Shown here piece after piece: positions 51,363 through 59,505 of a DNA stretch of 64,000 nucleotides. The translations under genes and the position numbers were made by a program. Source of the DNA: Luteimonas cucumeris. Its GTDB lineage: Bacteria; Pseudomonadota; Gammaproteobacteria; Xanthomonadales; Xanthomonadaceae. The stretch is taken from positions 124,001 through 188,000 of the forward strand of contig NZ_VLKN01000002.1 in the NCBI RefSeq assembly GCF_007830035.1, in the 5' to 3' direction. The notes beneath the pieces were generated by a model. That model searched no databases, was not told the origin of the DNA, and worked only from the letters and a program-made list of their open reading frames with translations. Every line of letters starts with the position of its first letter. Positions within the stretch are counted from its first letter, which is position 1.

Positions 51363-51456
51363 GCAGGGCGCATTAGCCACAGGCGTAATGCGCTGGATGC
51401 ACAGAACTTTCGGATTGCCATGCGGGGCGCAATGCCCTTCGGTTATTGCGCCCTAC
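51363..51456 (+). repeat. REP family A, full copy
   Basis: GCAGGGCGCATTAGCC (GTAG changed to GCAG), ACAGGCGTAATGCGC, then GGCGCAATGCCCTTCGG and TTATTGCGCCCTAC. It abuts an incomplete family B element and ends 15 bases before the stop of the minus-strand gene at 51472. Confidence 0.88.
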
Positions 51457-51471
51457 GTGGGCTGTGTGCCG

Positions 51472-52020
51472 TTATGGCCCCGGTGGCGGAGGCGTTCGCC
51501 CGATCGGTTGCGGCCATTCCTTGTTGGTCTCCAGCAGTGCACCCACCGCGATCGCAACGTTCTGGAACCTGCGTCTCTGCACGAGATAGCTGGCCCCCAG
51601 CACACCCACGAAGAACAGTGCCACGGCTGGCATCACGACCAGGGCCGGAACAAGGCTCGCGGCAATCAGCAAGATACTCCAGTTGCACCACCCGATCACC
51701 CGGATTTCGCGCCTCTGGCGGTCAGCCACGATCAGCCCGCGCATGATCGGCAGATAACCTGGACCCCTGGGCATCAAAAGGCTCTCGCGAAAGGCGCACA
51801 TGTTTCCGGACAGCGGCTCGAACACGATCGACGCCCAGCTTGCCGGGGGATACTCGCCTTCCAGCCAATTGAACGGAAGATGGGAAAGTGCCGCTGCCGG
51901 CGCCGCAATACACTGCTTGAACACAGGCAAGCCCCAGCTGAAGTAGCTGCGACTCCACAGGAACATGAGCAAGGCTTCAACCAGCACCACTGTAATCAGC
52001 AGGCAGATCAGGAAGGTCAT
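51472..52020 (-). CDS. Hypothetical membrane protein
   Basis: 182 residues. An N-terminal hydrophobic helix (MTFLICLLITVVLVEALLMFLW) and two more in the middle (VIGWCNWSILLIAASLVPALVV, VALFFVGVLGASYLV) suggest three membrane passes. The loop between them contains YPPASWASIVFEPLSGNMCAFRES and PRGPGYLPIMRGLI. The C-terminus ends in a proline run (RTPPPPGP). A weak GGATCA precedes the ATG at 52020. I do not recognise a family; the sequence has some low-complexity but a coherent codon pattern. No conserved neighbour is evident. Confidence 0.7.
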   Translation of the reverse strand: MTFLICLLITVVLVEALLMFLWSRSYFSWGLPVFKQCIAAPAAALSHLPFNWLEGEYPPASWASIVFEPLSGNMCAFRESLLMPRGPGYLPIMRGLIVADRQRREIRVIGWCNWSILLIAASLVPALVVMPAVALFFVGVLGASYLVQRRRFQNVAIAVGALLETNKEWPQPIGRTPPPPGP

Positions 52021-52171
52021 CAGTGATCCATCGTGAGCGAGTCCTCGGCCACAAGCGGGTATCGCATGGCCATTGGACTGAGCGCATCAAGTTAGATGGA
52101 TAACGACGCTCTTGTCCATGCGCAGCGAGCCTGCGGACTTGGTGACGTAGGCGCCCCACTGATCAAGAACT

Positions 52172-52245
52172 GCAGGCGGGGTTGGTTCCTCCAACCCAGC
52201 CTCAGATGCCTTCAAGTGCCCGGCGATGAAGCCAACCCGGCCTAC
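52172..52245 (+). repeat. REP family B, full but diverged copy
   Basis: GCAGGCGGGGTTGG, TTCCTCCAACCCAGC (first hairpin), a spacer, then CCCGGCGATGAAGCCAACCCGG and CCTAC. It shows the same double-hairpin plan, bounded by GCAG and CTAC. It lies between the membrane-protein and VOC genes. Confidence 0.75.
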
Positions 52246-52254
52246 GGTCCCTGC

Positions 52255-52689
52255 CTACTTCGAATCCGCAGCCGGAATCGTATTCACCATCCACGGCACG
52301 CCGAAGCGGTCAACCAGGCTGCCGTAGCCGGGCGACCAGAAGGTTTCGGAGAAATCCATCACCACCTTGCCGCCTTCCTTCAGCGCATCGAACCAGCGGC
52401 GCGCCTGTGCGGCATCTTCGGTATGCAGGGTGACGTCGAAGCCGTTCTTGGGCTTGTCGATGTTGGGCGCCCACTCCTTGTCCATGTCAGCCCCCATCAG
52501 CGCCTGGTCGCCGATATCGAGCCAGCAATGCATCAGCCAATCCTTGTACTTGGCATCGTTCATCTGCATTTCCGGCGGCGCTTCGCTGTAGGGATGGGCG
52601 GCGGTGATCTTGCCACCCAGTACTTTCGCGTAGAACTCGAACGCCTCGCGGCATTGGCCGCGGAAGCTGAGACTGGTCACGATCTTCAA
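52255..52689 (-). CDS. VOC family protein (PhnB-like)
   Basis: 144-residue PhnB-type VOC protein. It starts KIVTSLSFRGQCREAFEFYAKVLGG (in parts) and contains WLMHCWLDIGDQALMGADM, FDVTLHTEDAAQARRWFDALKEGG and FWSPGYGSLVDRFGVPWMVN, all usual for this subgroup whose substrate is unknown. The start codon is TTG at 52689, chosen because GGAGG is seven bases upstream and no ATG fits; the ORF otherwise opens without a suitable start. One of three intact VOC genes of the window. The adjacent repeat C copy lies upstream. Confidence 0.9.
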   Translation of the reverse strand: MKIVTSLSFRGQCREAFEFYAKVLGGKITAAHPYSEAPPEMQMNDAKYKDWLMHCWLDIGDQALMGADMDKEWAPNIDKPKNGFDVTLHTEDAAQARRWFDALKEGGKVVMDFSETFWSPGYGSLVDRFGVPWMVNTIPAADSK

Positions 52690-52777
52690 GACGATTCCTC
52701 CTTCGCAGGGCAGGCGGCACGGCCTGGGGCATTGCAGGCTGCCACACCGTTGTTTAAAGCGGCATGACGAGGCGGTC

Positions 52778-52865
52778 GTAGGGGCGGAACCTCCGAAGGA
52801 GGGTGCGCCGTTTACGCTCTCGCGAACCGCCAATGGCGGAAACCGCTGCGCGGGTTCCGCCCTAC
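52778..52865 (+). repeat. GTAG-type REP, family C copy 1
   Basis: GTAGGGGCGGAACC, TCCGAAGGAGGGTGCGCC (first hairpin), then CTCTCGCGAACCGCC and the second hairpin GGCGGAAACCGCTGCGCGGG-TTCCGCC, ending CCTAC. The plan is GTAG, hairpin, spacer, hairpin, CTAC. A second copy is at 61711. Confidence 0.75.
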
Positions 52866-52875
52866 GAATGCGCCG

Positions 52876-54129
52876 TTACGGCACCACGCCATGGCGCACG
52901 AGGATCTCGCGCACGCGCTCGAGCGGGATCGCCTCCACGGTGCTGCCATTGCCGCTGACGGTGGTGGCCATGAACAGCGAGTTGTAGACGGCTTCCTCGA
53001 CGGCTTCCACCGTGGCCTGGAACAGCGCGCTGTTTGCATCGTTGCCCAGTTCAGCGGCCGGATTCGTTGCGGCGCCGGCCGTGCGGCGCACGTCGGGCGA
53101 GGTGGAGAAGGCCAGCACGTAGTCGCCGCTGCCGTTGGAAGCCGAACTGCCGGTGCGGCCTAGGCCCATCATCGCGCGCGAGGCGATCCGTCCCAGGTTG
53201 CGATCGCCCACCGGCGCATCGGTGGCGATGACGATGATCACCGAGCCGTCGCCGCGATCGTCCGCGGGTCCGTCCGTCGGCTTGTCCGCGGCGGGCGTGG
53301 GAGCTGCCTCAAGCACATTCTGGAACGCATAACGTCCCAGCTCGCGCCCGACTGGAGCGCCGAGCACCTGCAGCACGCCGCCGAAGTTGGTCTGCACAAG
53401 AACGCCCACCGTCCATCCGCCGAGTACCTTCGGCAACACCCGCGATGCGGTACCGATGCCGCCTTTCCAGCCGAACGCCTCGGTGCCCGTGCCGGCGCCC
53501 ACGCTGCCTTCCGCCACCGGCCCGCTGCGCGCGCTTTCGAGCGCGCGCCAGACGTCCTTGGCCGCTATCGGCCGCGCGCGGATGTCGTTGAGCCCGCCGT
53601 CGTTGGTCTCGCCCACCACCGGGTTGATCGAACGCACGTCCTGCATGTCCGGCTGCCGCAGCATCCAGTCCGCCATCGCATCGGCGGCCTTCCACACGCA
53701 CAACGTGCAGGTCAGCAGCACCGGCGTTTCCAGCTCGCCCAGCTCGGCCACCTGGGTGGTGCCGACGAACTTGCCGAAACCATTGCCCACGTGCACCGCC
53801 GCCGGTACACGCGACAACCATGGATTGCCGGCATGCGGAAAGACCGCCGTGATGCCGGTGCGCACACCGTCGCCGCGCACCAGCGAAACCTGGCCAACGC
53901 GCACGCCTTCGACATCGGTGATCGCATTCCACTGCCCCGGCGCGAAGATCCCCGGCGCCACGCCCAGTTCGCGAGCGCGCACGCGTCCGTCATCGCGCGC
54001 ATCGGTGGTCTGCGCGAAGGCCGGCGCCACAAGCAGCAGCATGACGAGGCAGGCGATCCAGGGACGAGGATTGCGCATGCCGGCGGCCGGCAGGTTTTCG
54101 CCCGAGTAGGTGTCGTCGAATTCATTCAT
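52876..54129 (-). CDS. P1-family peptidase (DmpA/BapA-like), exported
   Basis: 417-residue N-terminal-nucleophile aminopeptidase. A signal segment (WIACLVMLLLVAPAFAQ) follows an 18-residue leader. The fold is seen in ITDVEGVRVGQVSLV, TGITAVFPHAGNPW, VHVGNGFGKFVGTTQ and NPVVGETNDGGLND. The autocleavage site is probably Gly-Ser in DRGDGSVIIVIATDAPV, after which the new N-terminal Ser is the nucleophile, as in DmpA. Members cleave D-Ala amides or beta-peptides. The ATG at 54129 is used; ATG at 54078 (MRNPRPWIAC) would give a standard signal peptide. It is divergent from no gene; the AraC gene follows on the same strand upstream. Confidence 0.9.
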   Translation of the reverse strand: MNEFDDTYSGENLPAAGMRNPRPWIACLVMLLLVAPAFAQTTDARDDGRVRARELGVAPGIFAPGQWNAITDVEGVRVGQVSLVRGDGVRTGITAVFPHAGNPWLSRVPAAVHVGNGFGKFVGTTQVAELGELETPVLLTCTLCVWKAADAMADWMLRQPDMQDVRSINPVVGETNDGGLNDIRARPIAAKDVWRALESARSGPVAEGSVGAGTGTEAFGWKGGIGTASRVLPKVLGGWTVGVLVQTNFGGVLQVLGAPVGRELGRYAFQNVLEAAPTPAADKPTDGPADDRGDGSVIIVIATDAPVGDRNLGRIASRAMMGLGRTGSSASNGSGDYVLAFSTSPDVRRTAGAATNPAAELGNDANSALFQATVEAVEEAVYNSLFMATTVSGNGSTVEAIPLERVREILVRHGVVP

Positions 54130-54320
54130 GGGGCCATGGTAGCTCGCGATCCCGATGCCATGCGCGCGCGATACGCCAGGCCTGTAGGGCGGGCATCGCC
54201 AATGCCGTAACCCGGGCAAGGCCAAGGCTGCACGCCGGGTGCGCCGCAGCGGACAGGTCGCAGCCGGTTGCGCTTCGCTTACCCGAACCACGCTGGCTGG
54301 GATTTCCCCGGCCCATCGCG
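54130..54320. other. Spacer with palindromic segments
   Basis: 191 bp between the P1 peptidase start and AraC stop. It contains GTAGGGCGGGCATCGCC and imperfect palindromes, a possible further GTAG-type repeat remnant. No gene seen. Confidence 0.35.
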
Positions 54321-55304
54321 CTACGGTTCTGCGGCCGTTGGTTGCCCAGCCTTGCGCTCCCGTCGGTATCGCGCCGGCGGTGCGCCGAACGTGCGCCTGA
54401 AGGCGCGGTTGAACGCTGCTTCCGACTCGTACCCGACGTCGCATGCGACCTGCAGGACTTTGCGGTTCGTGCTCAACAAGAGACGTGCACCGAGCTGAAG
54501 GCGCCAGCGCGCCAGATATGCGAGGAGCGATTCGCCCATGAGCTGGGCGAATCGTTCGGCCAGTACCGTGCGCGACGTGCCGCTCGCCCGTGCCAGGTCG
54601 GGCAGTGTCCATGCACGCGCAGGGTCACGGTGCAGCAGCGCAAGCGCGCGCCCGACGTTGGCGTCGCGCGCGCCCGCCAACCAGCCGGTGCGCTCAGGCG
54701 GCAGCTCATCCATGTACCGGCAGAGCGTTTCCACGAACACGGTTTCGGCCAGCTTGGCAAGAACCGCCAACCGACCGGCCCGCTGTGATTCCGCCTCGCT
54801 GGCGCAGTGGCGTATCGCGCTCTCGATCCATGCGCCCGCTGGGCTGCGGCGCACATTCGTCTTGAGCAACGCAGGCAAGCCGCGCAGGAACAGGCTTTCT
54901 GCGTGACGCTCGCAACCCAGGTAGCCGCAGATGATCCGGGTCACGGGTCCATCGCCGCCCCATTTCTCGGCAGCCATCTCGCCGTTCGCGAGCTTCGGAA
55001 GCAGGCGCGTCCCGGGAAACAACCTGGAGGTTCGTCCATTCCAAAGTTCATGCGCATCGCCGTGCGGAAATACGACGATGTCACCGGCCTCCAGGTCCAC
55101 CTCGTCGTGGCCGGCGGTGCGAGCCGTCGCCCGCCCTTCCGTCACCAGATGGAACAGCACCAGCCGCTCGCTATCCGGCGAAATCGTGGGACCGATCTCA
55201 TCCTGCGCCGGAGTGACGAATCGCCACGGTGCGGAGAACTCGCCGTTGAAAAAGAGCGCGCCGGTAATGCGTACCGCGCGCATGGCTTCCGATAGTGCAT
55301 CCAT
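54321..55304 (-). CDS. AraC-family transcriptional regulator (cupin type)
   Basis: 327 residues. The N-terminal 150 form a cupin-like ligand domain (GALFFNGEFSAPW, RLVLFHLVTEGRATART, EAGDIVVFPHGDAHELWNG). The C-terminal AraC DNA-binding domain has two helix-turn-helices: WTLPDLARASGTSRTVLAERFAQLMG and VLQVACDVGYESEAAFNRAFRRTFG, ending PARYR. This resembles the AraC_binding_2 group that controls small operons for amide or ester metabolism. ATG at 55304 is used; no strong ribosome-binding site. Divergent from the SnoaL-like gene, which may be its target. Confidence 0.92.
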   Translation of the reverse strand: MDALSEAMRAVRITGALFFNGEFSAPWRFVTPAQDEIGPTISPDSERLVLFHLVTEGRATARTAGHDEVDLEAGDIVVFPHGDAHELWNGRTSRLFPGTRLLPKLANGEMAAEKWGGDGPVTRIICGYLGCERHAESLFLRGLPALLKTNVRRSPAGAWIESAIRHCASEAESQRAGRLAVLAKLAETVFVETLCRYMDELPPERTGWLAGARDANVGRALALLHRDPARAWTLPDLARASGTSRTVLAERFAQLMGESLLAYLARWRLQLGARLLLSTNRKVLQVACDVGYESEAAFNRAFRRTFGAPPARYRRERKAGQPTAAEP

Positions 55305-55399
55305 CCTGCAAAGAACTCTGGACTCTCGGTCAAACCCGGCCTGGCACGCCTTGGCACACTCGTCCCACCTCAGGCACATCGCACTGCAAAGGAGACAAC

Positions 55400-55810
55400 A
55401 TGGAAACCACGACATCCCGAACATTGTGAATCATGCAGCAATTCAACCGCGCCTTCGTGCAGCACGACAAGTCCCTGCTCGACGGCCTGATCGCAGAAGA
55501 TTGTGTCATGGAAAGCGTGGAACCCGCCCCCGATGGCACCCGCTATCTCGGCCGCCAAGCGTGCCTGGAGTTCTGGCAAAGGCTCGCCGATAGCCGCGAC
55601 AGCCAGTTCGCCGACGAAGACATCGTGGCCATCGACGACCGCGCCATCATTCTCTGGCGCTACCGCTTCGGACCCGGCATGTCGCAGTCGGTTCGCGGCG
55701 TGAACGTGATGCGCGTGCGCGACGGCCAGATCGTGGAGGCGTTCGGGTACGTGAAGAGCGGCGACGCCGTAGCCGCCGCCGTCCGCAGCGCAACGGCTAG
55801 CGATGAATAA
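55400..55810 (+). pseudogene. SnoaL-like (NTF2-fold) gene with in-frame TGA near the start
   Basis: AAAGGAGA before the ATG at 55400 is the only good ribosome-binding site. The frame reads METTTSRTL, then TGA (55427-55429), then I-M-QQFNRAFVQHD and so on to 55810, ending SATASDE. Removing the stop gives a natural N-terminus for this family. The 125-residue ORF from ATG 55433 still has a complete fold: FNRAFVQHDKSLLDGLIAEDCVMES, RQACLEFWQRLADS, RAIILWRYRFG, VNVMRVRDGQIVEAFGYVKSG. Reinitiation from 55433, four bases after the TGA, could rescue it. It is therefore either a recent pseudogene or a gene with a translational brake. Confidence 0.78.
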
Positions 55811-55864
55811 CCGCATTTACGCATGACTGTTGGCATGCCGTAGCGACTCGAAGGAGAAGCGTCC

Positions 55865-56146
55865 ATGATCATCATCGCGGGCCATACGCTCACCGAAGCG
55901 GGCAAGCGCGACGCTGCGGTAGCAGCGTTCGCCAGCATGGTGGAACGGGCAAGGCGGCACGACGGCTGTCTTGACCTGTCGATCAGCGCCGATTCTGTCG
56001 GCCCCGAGCGCATCAACGTCTTCGAGTGTTGGCGCGATCAGCAGGCTTTGAACGATTGGCGCAAGATCGCGAAAGCACCCAGAGTCAAACTACGGGAAGC
56101 CCACGTGAAGCTGTACCGCAGCGACAAGGCCGAGAAGCCGTTCTGA
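55865..56146 (+). CDS. Antibiotic biosynthesis monooxygenase (ABM) family protein
   Basis: 93-residue dimeric alpha-beta barrel fold. The diagnostic pattern is IIAGHTLTEAGKRDAAVAAFASMVERAR, then DGCLDLSISADSVGPERINVFECWRDQQALNDW. The conserved His/Trp/Asn residues at the active-site face are plausible. Members act on quinones or heme-like substrates, sometimes in response to oxidative stress. An excellent AAGGAGA precedes the ATG. It follows the SnoaL-like gene by 54 bp in the same direction; the pair is likely co-transcribed. Confidence 0.93.
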   Translation: MIIIAGHTLTEAGKRDAAVAAFASMVERARRHDGCLDLSISADSVGPERINVFECWRDQQALNDWRKIAKAPRVKLREAHVKLYRSDKAEKPF

Positions 56147-56255
56147 CTCGGAGCGGGTACGTGCAGCCGATGTCGGGCGTAACCGCCTTCGCTTGTCGGA
56201 AAACGCCGTAATTTGCTGGCCTTCCACCAGTTGGCCAGGGGCCCACCCGACGCGC

Positions 56256-56828
56256 TCATCGCGCGAAGCCGTACTGCAACACCACCGCATCCGGCGGATA
56301 GGACTTCGCCTGCTCAAGTACCAGCGCGCGCCGGCCGATGTCCGCAGGTGCGAACGAACGTCCGGCGCCGATCAACTGCGGGACGATGCGCAGGCGCAGC
56401 ATGTCGACCTCGCCCGCGCGCAGCAGCGCGTCGCTCAGGGTCAGGCTGCCCCAGACGATGATGTCGCCATCCACCCGCGCGCGCAGTTCGCGCAGCGACG
56501 CCACGCCGTCGCCGCGCAGCACGGTGGCGGTGTCGCCGCGACCGCCCCAGGGGGCCGAGGACAGCGTGTTGGACACCACGTACTTGGGCGTGGCGTTGAT
56601 CGGCGCGGCGACCGGCTCGCGTGCCGGGTCCGCGTCCGGCCAGTACGCGGCGAACATGTCGAAGGTGCGGCGGCCGAGCACGATCGCGCGCACCGACCCC
56701 AGCAGGCGCAGCTGTTCCTGGTCGACGGCATTGATGCTGCTGGCGTTCTCGAAGAAACCGATGCCGCCGTCCGGCTCGGCCGCATAACCGTCGGCGCTGA
56801 TGATCTGTTCGACGATGATCCTGCCCAT
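56256..56828 (-). CDS. Dihydrofolate reductase / RibD C-terminal-like protein
   Basis: 190-residue DHFR-fold protein of the RibD_C group: MGRIIVEQIISADGYAAEPDGG at the start, VLGRRTFDMFAAYWPD (the NADPH-binding GRxT region), PKYVVSNTLSSAPWGG, DGDIIVWGSLTLSDALL and DMLRLRIVPQLIGAGRSF. This subgroup is annotated as a putative NADPH-dependent reductase of unknown substrate; it lacks the residues needed for folate reduction. The ATG at 56828 has a modest upstream AGGACT. It is convergent with the ABM gene. Confidence 0.91.
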   Translation of the reverse strand: MGRIIVEQIISADGYAAEPDGGIGFFENASSINAVDQEQLRLLGSVRAIVLGRRTFDMFAAYWPDADPAREPVAAPINATPKYVVSNTLSSAPWGGRGDTATVLRGDGVASLRELRARVDGDIIVWGSLTLSDALLRAGEVDMLRLRIVPQLIGAGRSFAPADIGRRALVLEQAKSYPPDAVVLQYGFAR

Positions 56829-56911
56829 GGAGAGAGTCCTCGAGAGTGGTCACAGGAAAGACGCCCGGAGGGGATCGGAATCGACATCCTGCCTCCGGAC
56901 CGGATCGAGCC

Positions 56912-56977
56912 GCAGGCTGGGTTGGTTCCACCAGCCCAGCGTCCGAAGCCGTCAAGCGCCGGGTTGATGAAGACCAG
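56912..56977 (+). repeat. REP family B, element interrupted in its right arm
   Basis: GCAGGCTGGGTTGG, TTCCACCAGCCCAGC and GCGCCGGGTTGATGAAG are present. At GATGAAGACCAG it runs into a family A copy, in the same way as the element at 51297-51362. Confidence 0.75.
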
Positions 56978-57068
56978 GTAGGGCGCATTGGCCGCAGGCG
57001 TAATGCGCCGGATGTCGCAACCTTCGGATAGCCATACGGCGCAATGCCCTTCGGCTATTGCGCCCTAC
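56978..57068 (+). repeat. REP family A, full copy
   Basis: GTAGGGCGCATTGGCC, CGCAGGCGTAATGCGCC, a middle GGATGTCGCAACCTTCGG, GGCGCAATGCCCTTCGG and CTATTGCGCCCTAC. It lies between two family B fragments. Confidence 0.92.
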
Positions 57069-57100
57069 GCCCTGCATCCGGACCGGGTCAAGCCGTCATG

Positions 57101-57130
57101 TGCTGGGTTGATGAAGCCAACCCAGCCTAC
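57101..57130 (+). repeat. REP family B, right-half element
   Basis: TGCTGGGTTGATGAAG and CCAACCCAGCCTAC form the second family B hairpin. It ends seven bases before the D-aminoacylase stop codon. It may be the right half of the element starting at 56912. Confidence 0.7.
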
Positions 57131-57136
57131 GGCTCT

Positions 57137-58714
57137 TCAAGTGCCGCGCCGCAGCAGCTGGCCTGACCGCCCGACCGCCTCGCCGTTCTCGAACGCCGGC
57201 TGTCCATTCACCACCACCAGGTCGAAGCCTTCGGCCTGCAGGGTCGGATGCACGTAATCGGCCTTCGCGTGCACCCTGGCCGGATCGAACAGCACCAGGT
57301 CCGCCTTCGCACCCGGGCGGATCGTGCCGCGGTCGGACAGGCGCAGGATCGAGGCCGGCAGCGAGGTCGCCTTGCGCACCGCTTCCTCCAGCTCCACGCG
57401 CGGCTGCCTGACCACGAATTCCTCGATCCACTTGGCGTAGCTTCCGGCCGAGCGCGGATGACTGCCGCCGGGCGAGCCGTCGGTGCACAGCGCCACGTGC
57501 GGATCCAGCAGCACGCGGTCCTGCAGCGCGCGGTCCATCACGAAGTGCGCCGCCTGTCCGCCGCCGGGACCGATGTCGATCAGCGCGTCGGCGAATGGCT
57601 TGCCCTGCTCCGCCGCCACCTGTTCCAGCGTCTTGCCGGCGTGCGGTCCGGTGCCGAACAGCAGCGCGCCGGGACCGTTGCGCTTTTCCATGCGCTGCTG
57701 CAGGTACGCGCGCAGTTCGTCGCGACGCGACTGCACCACGCCGGCGTAGTCGGTGGGCGGCAGCGCCCACTCCGGGAACACGATCGCGACGCCGGTGTAG
57801 CTGGCCTCGTAGGGATAGGCGTCGGCGGTGAGCGGTTGCGTGGGCGTGCGTAGCGATTGCAGGAAGGCGAGCAGCGATTCCGCGGCGGCCTCGCCCTTGC
57901 CGTAGACCATCTTCAGGTGCGAGACGTGCGCACGCGCCGGACCGCTGGCGGCGACCAGTTCGCGGATGGAATCGCGCACGTCGTCGGCATCCTCGGAGCG
58001 CATGTGGCTCATCTCCACGCCATCGAAGCGGGCGATCACCGGTCCGAGGCTGACGAGTTCGCGCGTCTCCGCGTAGCGCCCGGGCACGTACTCCAGCCCG
58101 GTGGACAGGCCGAACGCGCCGGCGCGCAGGTCCTGTTCGAGGATCGCCTGCATCCGCGCCAGCTGGGCATCGCTGGGGCGGCGCGTGCCGTCGTCGATGC
58201 CAGCGCGACGGCGCAACGTGCCGTGACCGGACAGGGTGGCGACGTTGATGTCGGGCGTGGCACGGGCCACGGCGTCCATCCACGACGGCAGGCTGTCGGC
58301 CGCATGGTTCGCTCCGGGCAACGCGGGACTGCTGCCGTCCTCGCCCAGCACGATGGTGGTCACACCCATCGCCAGGTATTGCGTGTAGGCCTTCTCGAGC
58401 GGATCGCCGTGCGTGTGCAGGTCGATGAAACCCGGCGCCAGTACGCGACCGCCGCCTTCGACGATGCGCAGTCCGCGCGTGTCCTGATCGGAGACGCGGC
58501 CGATGCGCTCGATGCGTTCGCCACGCACGAGCACGTCGGTGCGCCGTCCCGGCTGGCCGCTGCCATCGACGAGCAGCACATCGCGCAGGACCAGGCCACG
58601 CGCCCCTTCTTCCTGCGCCGCGCACGCGGCCAGCATCGTCGGCATCAACGTGCAGGCGCTGCCTGCCGCCATCGCTGCCAGGATGTCGCGCCTGGACCAG
58701 GCGGAATCGCGCAT
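57137..58714 (-). CDS. D-aminoacylase-like amidohydrolase, Tat lipoprotein
   Basis: 525-residue N-acyl-D-amino-acid deacylase-like enzyme. The N-terminus has a twin-arginine motif (WSRRDILAAM) followed by a hydrophobic core and LAA-C, so it is a predicted Tat-exported lipoprotein. Metal ligands appear in APGFIDLHTHGDP, GVEMSHMRSE and ALCTDGSPGGSHPRSAG; AFGLSTGLEYVPG is the usual loop. The C-terminal LSDRGTIRPGAKADLVLFDPAR is the small beta domain. Such enzymes hydrolyse N-acyl-D-amino acids or cyclic imides. The ATG at 58714 has CGGAGG upstream. Near the D-threonine-aldolase-like gene at 59506; a joint D-amino-acid role is possible. Confidence 0.92.
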   Translation of the reverse strand: MRDSAWSRRDILAAMAAGSACTLMPTMLAACAAQEEGARGLVLRDVLLVDGSGQPGRRTDVLVRGERIERIGRVSDQDTRGLRIVEGGGRVLAPGFIDLHTHGDPLEKAYTQYLAMGVTTIVLGEDGSSPALPGANHAADSLPSWMDAVARATPDINVATLSGHGTLRRRAGIDDGTRRPSDAQLARMQAILEQDLRAGAFGLSTGLEYVPGRYAETRELVSLGPVIARFDGVEMSHMRSEDADDVRDSIRELVAASGPARAHVSHLKMVYGKGEAAAESLLAFLQSLRTPTQPLTADAYPYEASYTGVAIVFPEWALPPTDYAGVVQSRRDELRAYLQQRMEKRNGPGALLFGTGPHAGKTLEQVAAEQGKPFADALIDIGPGGGQAAHFVMDRALQDRVLLDPHVALCTDGSPGGSHPRSAGSYAKWIEEFVVRQPRVELEEAVRKATSLPASILRLSDRGTIRPGAKADLVLFDPARVHAKADYVHPTLQAEGFDLVVVNGQPAFENGEAVGRSGQLLRRGT

Positions 58715-58800
58715 CGTCTTGCCTCCGTAGCGGTGAGTGCCGGACACGTTAACCGATGCGGCCACCTGCTTTTCGCCCCGTCGGTAAGCAAGCAGATCCC

Positions 58801-58891
58801 GTAGGGCGCATTAGCCGCAGGCGTAATGCGCCAAATGTCGCGACCTCCGGACAACCATGCGGCGCAATGCCCGTCGGTTATTGCGCCCTAC
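58801..58891 (+). repeat. REP family A, full copy
   Basis: GTAGGGCGCATTAGCC, CGCAGGCGTAATGCGCC, ...AACCATGCGG, GGCGCAATGCCCGTCGG and TTATTGCGCCCTAC. The loop has CGTCGG where most copies have CTTCGG. Confidence 0.92.
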
Positions 58892-59014
58892 GCGGGCTGC
58901 TTTCATGCGTCCGGATGGTGGGCCGGGGGCCCACCCTACACAGGCGACATCGCGCGGATTCTGTAGGCGGGCTCAAGCCCTCCTTGCGGTCGTCATGCTG
59001 CCGACGCTGATCCC

Positions 59015-59105
59015 GTAGGGCGCATTAACCGCAGGCGTAATGCGCCGAACGTCGCAACCTCCGGATAGCCATGCGGCGCAATGCCCTTCGGTTATTGCGC
59101 CCTAC
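59015..59105 (+). repeat. REP family A, full copy
   Basis: GTAGGGCGCATTAACC, CGCAGGCGTAATGCGCC, ...GATAGCCATGCGG, GGCGCAATGCCCTTCGG and TTATTGCGCCCTAC. It follows the copy at 58801 by 123 bp in the same orientation. Confidence 0.92.
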
Positions 59106-59129
59106 GTGGGCTGACACCATTTCGCGCAC

Positions 59130-59348
59130 TCAACGCTGCAGGCCGGCAACGATCTCCGACACGCTGAGCCCGAGTTCAAGCTGCACACGCACGTATTCGC
59201 GTTCCTTGCGGGACAACGTCCGGCCCACGGCGATGCGCACGTCCTCCGAATCCAGGATGCGCAGGATCCTGGGCATCGCCGAGCCTATCGTGTCGGGCCC
59301 GTAGCCCGCTTCGCGCAAGGCAGCGGAAATGAGTGCTTCAGCGTCCAT
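59130..59348 (-). CDS. Small hypothetical protein
   Basis: 72 residues, all-helical by appearance: MDAEALISAALREAGYG, IGSAMPRILRILDSEDVRIAVGR, and a C-terminal YVRVQLELGLSVSEIVAGLQR that could be a small helix-turn-helix. Acidic and soluble, without a signal. The ATG at 59348 is preceded by CCGGACG, a weak ribosome-binding site. Codon use fits real coding, but the ORF is short and has no recognised family. It is divergent from the aldolase-like gene. Confidence 0.5.
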   Translation of the reverse strand: MDAEALISAALREAGYGPDTIGSAMPRILRILDSEDVRIAVGRTLSRKEREYVRVQLELGLSVSEIVAGLQR

Positions 59349-59505
59349 GACACGTCCGGGATGATCTCGAGGCCTTGCATTGTGCATCGTGGGGAGCAAG
59401 TGGGGGGACCCGTTCCACCTGATGTCGTTTTTGAGGCACGAGCATCCAGCACGACCCGCCGCAGGTCGCTACAGTGCTCGCAGCCCATGCGCGGAGTCCG
59501 TATCC

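Larger units (their letters stand above)
56829..57136. other. Repeat-rich spacer
   Basis: 308 bp between the DHFR-like and D-aminoacylase genes. It holds an incomplete family B element (56912-56977), a full family A element (56978-57068) and a half family B element (57101-57130), in that order. No other feature seen. Confidence 0.75.
58715..59129. other. Repeat-rich spacer
   Basis: 415 bp between the D-aminoacylase start and the small gene at 59130. It holds two family A copies (58801 and 59015) and short palindromes between them such as GGTGGGCCGGGGGCCCACC. No gene seen. Confidence 0.75.

Noticed and set aside
19452-55429. Genome-wide recoding of TGA (for example as Trp or selenocysteine), suggested by two in-frame TGA codons
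   Set aside because: Many clear genes here end in TGA at the expected family length, and no SECIS-like context was seen. Nonsense mutation or reinitiation is simpler.
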